Source: CAYHVK01 sp964360255 (GTDB lineage Bacteria; Bdellovibrionota; Bdellovibrionia; Bdellovibrionales; UBA1609). From it: a DNA stretch of 64,000 nucleotides. Where the stretch lies: NCBI GenBank assembly GCA_964360255.1, contig CAYHVK010000005.1, forward strand, positions 62,001 through 126,000, in the 5' to 3' direction. A program made the position numbers and the translations under genes. Under the pieces are notes generated by a model. It saw nothing but the letters and a program-made list of their open reading frames with translations. It had not been told where the DNA came from and searched no databases. Each line of letters starts with the position of its first letter. Position 1 is the first letter of the stretch. Positions 62,087 through 64,000 of this stretch are shown here, one piece after another.

Positions 62087-62166
62087 ACACATACAGACGA
62101 CGTTCGATAGCGGGCAAGAGGAGCACCCTTCACCTTTGCCTGCTATCGAACGTCGTCTGTATGTGT
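62087..62166. repeat. Very long hairpin element (32-bp stem)
   Basis: The arms 62087-62118 and 62135-62166 are reverse complements over 32 positions; the outer 25 are perfect and the inner seven include two G-U pairs. The loop is 16 bases. The outer parts contain ACAGACGACG and CGTCGTCTGT, shared with the element at 18841-18910, and the right flank TGTGTCA is nearly shared too. It lies 12 bases from the end of the AlkA-like gene, in a spacer without genes. No T-run follows. A dispersed repeat or a stable 3' end structure are both possible. Confidence 0.85.
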
Positions 62167-62178
62167 CAGTTGCGGGAA

Positions 62179-62817
62179 TCAAGAAGGGGTTTTTATTTTT
62201 GCTAAATCGGCTTCGCGCCAAAGATAAAGGGCCACGATAGATTGATAGGGCGCCCATAGTTTATCGGCATTTTTCAGGCTCTTCGCATCTGGCATTTTGC
62301 GCTTTTTCTTCCAGATTTGATAACCGCGGCGAACGCCAAAATCATCCACCGGAAAAATATCCAGTCGGCCCAATTGAAAAATCAAAAGCATTTCGACTGT
62401 CCAGCGACCTACGCCGTATATATCGGTGAGAGTCTCGATGATTTCATCATTAGACATCTGATGGATTTTCTTTTCGTTGGGGAGTCGGCCTGTGGCCGCG
62501 CGATGAGCAATATCCATAATGGCTTTGGCTTTATTATTTGAAAAGCCGCAAAGACGAAACTGATCATGGGTAAGGCTCACCAAATCTTCAGGGGTCGGAA
62601 ACTCTTTGCCAGGAAAAAGCTGAATCATTCGATTGAGTATAGTTTCAGCTGCTTTTCCGTGGAGCTGTTGGTGCGCTATGGCACGAACTAATGAATGGTA
62701 GGGTGAGCGCTCGAGCTGCGGCGTGAAGTCGAACTTCTTATGGCGTTTAAATAGATCTGCCAGGGACGGATCTTGTTTTTTAAGTTTCTTAATGATTGCG
62801 TCGATTTTGATCTTCAT
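62179..62817 (-). CDS. AlkA-like DNA-3-methyladenine glycosylase (HhH-GPD)
   Basis: A 212-residue base-excision repair glycosylase of the HhH-GPD superfamily, which removes alkylated bases. The N-terminal region has SPYHSLVRAIAHQQLHGKAAETI, typical of the AlkA/Mag group. The helix-hairpin-helix is in LTDIYGVGRWTVEML, followed by the catalytic Asp in DIFPVDDFGVRRGY (second D of VDD). No C-terminal 4Fe-4S cysteines, so it is not an EndoIII/MutY type. Length fits yeast Mag-like and AlkA C-terminal-domain-only proteins, without the N-terminal AlkA domain. It ends 12 bases from the long hairpin. Confidence 0.9.
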   Translation of the reverse strand: MKIKIDAIIKKLKKQDPSLADLFKRHKKFDFTPQLERSPYHSLVRAIAHQQLHGKAAETILNRMIQLFPGKEFPTPEDLVSLTHDQFRLCGFSNNKAKAIMDIAHRAATGRLPNEKKIHQMSNDEIIETLTDIYGVGRWTVEMLLIFQLGRLDIFPVDDFGVRRGYQIWKKKRKMPDAKSLKNADKLWAPYQSIVALYLWREADLAKIKTPS

Positions 62818-62879
62818 TAAAGCCCTTCTTTTAGGTCTATAAGTTGACGAACCGCTAAATTTTTACTCTGATTTAATTC

Positions 62880-63698
62880 ATGAACAAAATCAGATTTATC
62901 AGCGTTTTATTGGTGCTCGTCAACTCAGGATTCAGCTTTGCGGCTCGCCGTGAAGACTATGATGTAAAAAAAGTCGAAGAGGCAAAAGCGGCCGCGGCTC
63001 TCACCGGCGAGGTGAAGGCGCTGCGTGATCCGAAGCCTTATCTTTGGCTCTATCAAATTTTAATGCCAACTGAATTCAAGAAAACTCAACCTGATCGCAC
63101 TCTGAAGTCTTTCAAAGTCCACTTACAAGATACATATGCGGCTTTTCCGCATCCGGATGAGATTCGAGGCGAACTTTTGTGGCAGCCGCAGAATAAACTA
63201 CAAAACACTTACCGTACGCTCACGGGCAAAATCACTTACGTTGGTTTTTTTCAGAAAACATATAAATACGATGTGATCACTCTTACGAGTGGCAGCAAAA
63301 TTATGCGCGTAAAGCTCCACTTTAAAAATGCGACGGCCGCCGACTTAGCGCAATTAACAGATAAGCTAAAAAAAGCCGAAGATTTCTGGAATGCCTCGCG
63401 CTGGCCTCGAGATTTCGCCTATAGCTTTAAATTTCAAATTGTTGAGGCAGCGAAAGATGCTCATTATTCAATACAGCTGAAAGATAAAACCCGTGGTCCC
63501 TATGATACTTACTGGAGCCGAGCTTGGGGGGCGCGCTCTATTGCCCACGAGATGGGGCACATGTTTGGTCTCGGAGATGAATATGAAACCCTCACGGGTC
63601 GCTCGGATTGTTTAGAAGTCTCGTTAATGTGCGGCAGTGGTGGGCAAATGCTGCATAATTATTATTTTATCCTTAGGCGCTTGGTGGCTGTTAAGTAG
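62880..63698 (+). CDS. Secreted metzincin-like metalloprotease, second copy
   Basis: A 272-residue exported protein with a signal peptide (cleavage near SFA-AR, residue 21). The zinc site is HEMGHMFGLGD (H223, H227, D233), and a Met-turn candidate SLMCGS follows at about 250. The N-terminal 200 residues include FKVHLQDTYAAFPH, FFQKTYKYDVITLTSG and WPRDFAYSFKFQIVE and are not recognised. The layout, with a C-terminal zinc site and LMC turn, resembles the metzincin at 23678-24979, although overall similarity appears low. No Shine-Dalgarno sequence is clear. A 172-base gap without recognisable features follows. Confidence 0.7.
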   Translation: MNKIRFISVLLVLVNSGFSFAARREDYDVKKVEEAKAAAALTGEVKALRDPKPYLWLYQILMPTEFKKTQPDRTLKSFKVHLQDTYAAFPHPDEIRGELLWQPQNKLQNTYRTLTGKITYVGFFQKTYKYDVITLTSGSKIMRVKLHFKNATAADLAQLTDKLKKAEDFWNASRWPRDFAYSFKFQIVEAAKDAHYSIQLKDKTRGPYDTYWSRAWGARSIAHEMGHMFGLGDEYETLTGRSDCLEVSLMCGSGGQMLHNYYFILRRLVAVK

Positions 63699-63870
63699 AC
63701 TTGGTCAATGATTCAGGCCATTCGATACGGCGATTTCAGCTGAAGCGATCTAGGCTTATGACTTAGCTCATTTTTAAAATGACTCAATAATCGTCTAGGA
63801 TAGGGCCAGTAAATTATCAAAAAGTTATTAGATATTAGGGAAAAGCAATTCCTCACATTACTCTAATAAC

Positions 63871-64000
63871 ATGCTGGCCTCTTCATTGCTCTTCTCTTTC
63901 ATCTTAGTACTTGCGGTTACCCCCTCACTGGCCTTGGCTTCAGGCAAAGTAGCTTCGCAAAATTCAGTTGAAAATTGCACCGTCCAAGCTGATGAAATCA
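63871..64000 (+). CDS. Start of a secreted protein, truncated by window edge
   Basis: An ATG at 63871 opens a frame that continues to the last base. The first 43 residues are a strong signal peptide (LLFSFILVLAVTPSLALAS, cleavage near residue 23) followed by a polar stretch with one cysteine (SVENCTVQAD). No Shine-Dalgarno sequence is visible. Too short to name a family; the signal is the only evidence that it is a gene. Confidence 0.5.
   Translation, partial: MLASSLLFSFILVLAVTPSLALASGKVASQNSVENCTVQADEI

Noticed and set aside
1..64000. CRISPR arrays, tRNA, rRNA, prophage or transposase genes
   Set aside because: None seen: no regularly spaced direct repeats, no cloverleaf-like segments recognised by eye, and no integrase or transposase motifs among the coding regions.

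Overview
The window looks like chromosomal DNA of a Gram-negative, double-membraned bacterium of moderate GC content, most likely from the Bdellovibrionota (Bdellovibrio-like predators and relatives). This is an inference from gene content. It has Kdo synthesis genes, an IHF-family protein followed by a MerR-like regulator, many secreted peptidases, several outer-membrane barrels, and a large TolQ/TolR-AgmX/PglI envelope operon like the gliding (Agl/Glt) machinery of Myxococcus and Bdellovibrio. I see no rRNA, tRNA, CRISPR array, phage or transposase gene. Genes are tightly packed: many same-strand neighbours share an ATGA stop/start, and several convergent pairs abut or overlap.

Layout. 1-1.06 kb: pyrimidine salvage (upp fragment, udk). 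1.07-8.3 kb: aldehyde dehydrogenase, a D-threonine-aldolase-like PLP enzyme, and a minus-strand operon of AmpG-like permease, hotdog thioesterase, ceramidase-like membrane hydrolase, GMC oxidoreductase and a small membrane partner. This set could serve long-chain lipid, alcohol and aldehyde salvage. 8.4-15.5 kb: class IV aminotransferase, HIT protein, zinc-ribbon methyltransferase, DUF2723 membrane glycosyltransferase, homocysteine S-methyltransferase, photolyase. 15.6-18.8 kb: SPOR protein, msrB, msrA, kdsC, kdsA. 19-23.6 kb: alpha/beta hydrolase, methyltransferase, lysine 2,3-aminomutase family protein, coiled-coil protein, BioY. 23.7-33.7 kb: a secretome-rich stretch with a metzincin-like protein, a large gluzincin, an M48 lipoprotein, a subtilisin, a surface-repeat protein and a GDPD lipoprotein. 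33.8-44.7 kb: merR and ihfA, MHYT hybrid kinase, YceI, TerC, MsbA-like ABC exporter, glycosyltransferase, CorA, porin.

44.97-55.63 kb is the most striking region: ten consecutive plus-strand genes encoding an ion-driven TolQ/TolR/TolR motor, a long helical-repeat protein, a small secreted protein, a TonB-like AgmX/PglI-domain protein, a lipoprotein, an outer-membrane barrel, a second periplasmic repeat protein and a von Willebrand A (VWA) lipoprotein. This reads as one trans-envelope machine. A PmtA-like methyltransferase and a second, Ig-repeat VWA lipoprotein follow, then a YejM/PbgA-like protein, a porin, an AlkA-like glycosylase, another secreted metzincin and the start of one more secreted protein.

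Non-coding structure: two related long hairpins (18.84 and 62.09 kb), another long perfect-arm hairpin (3.83 kb), a short motif repeated at three gene ends (1.06, 41.57, 46.64 kb), several bidirectional terminators, and one terminator-like hairpin that lies inside the first codons of the YejM-like gene.
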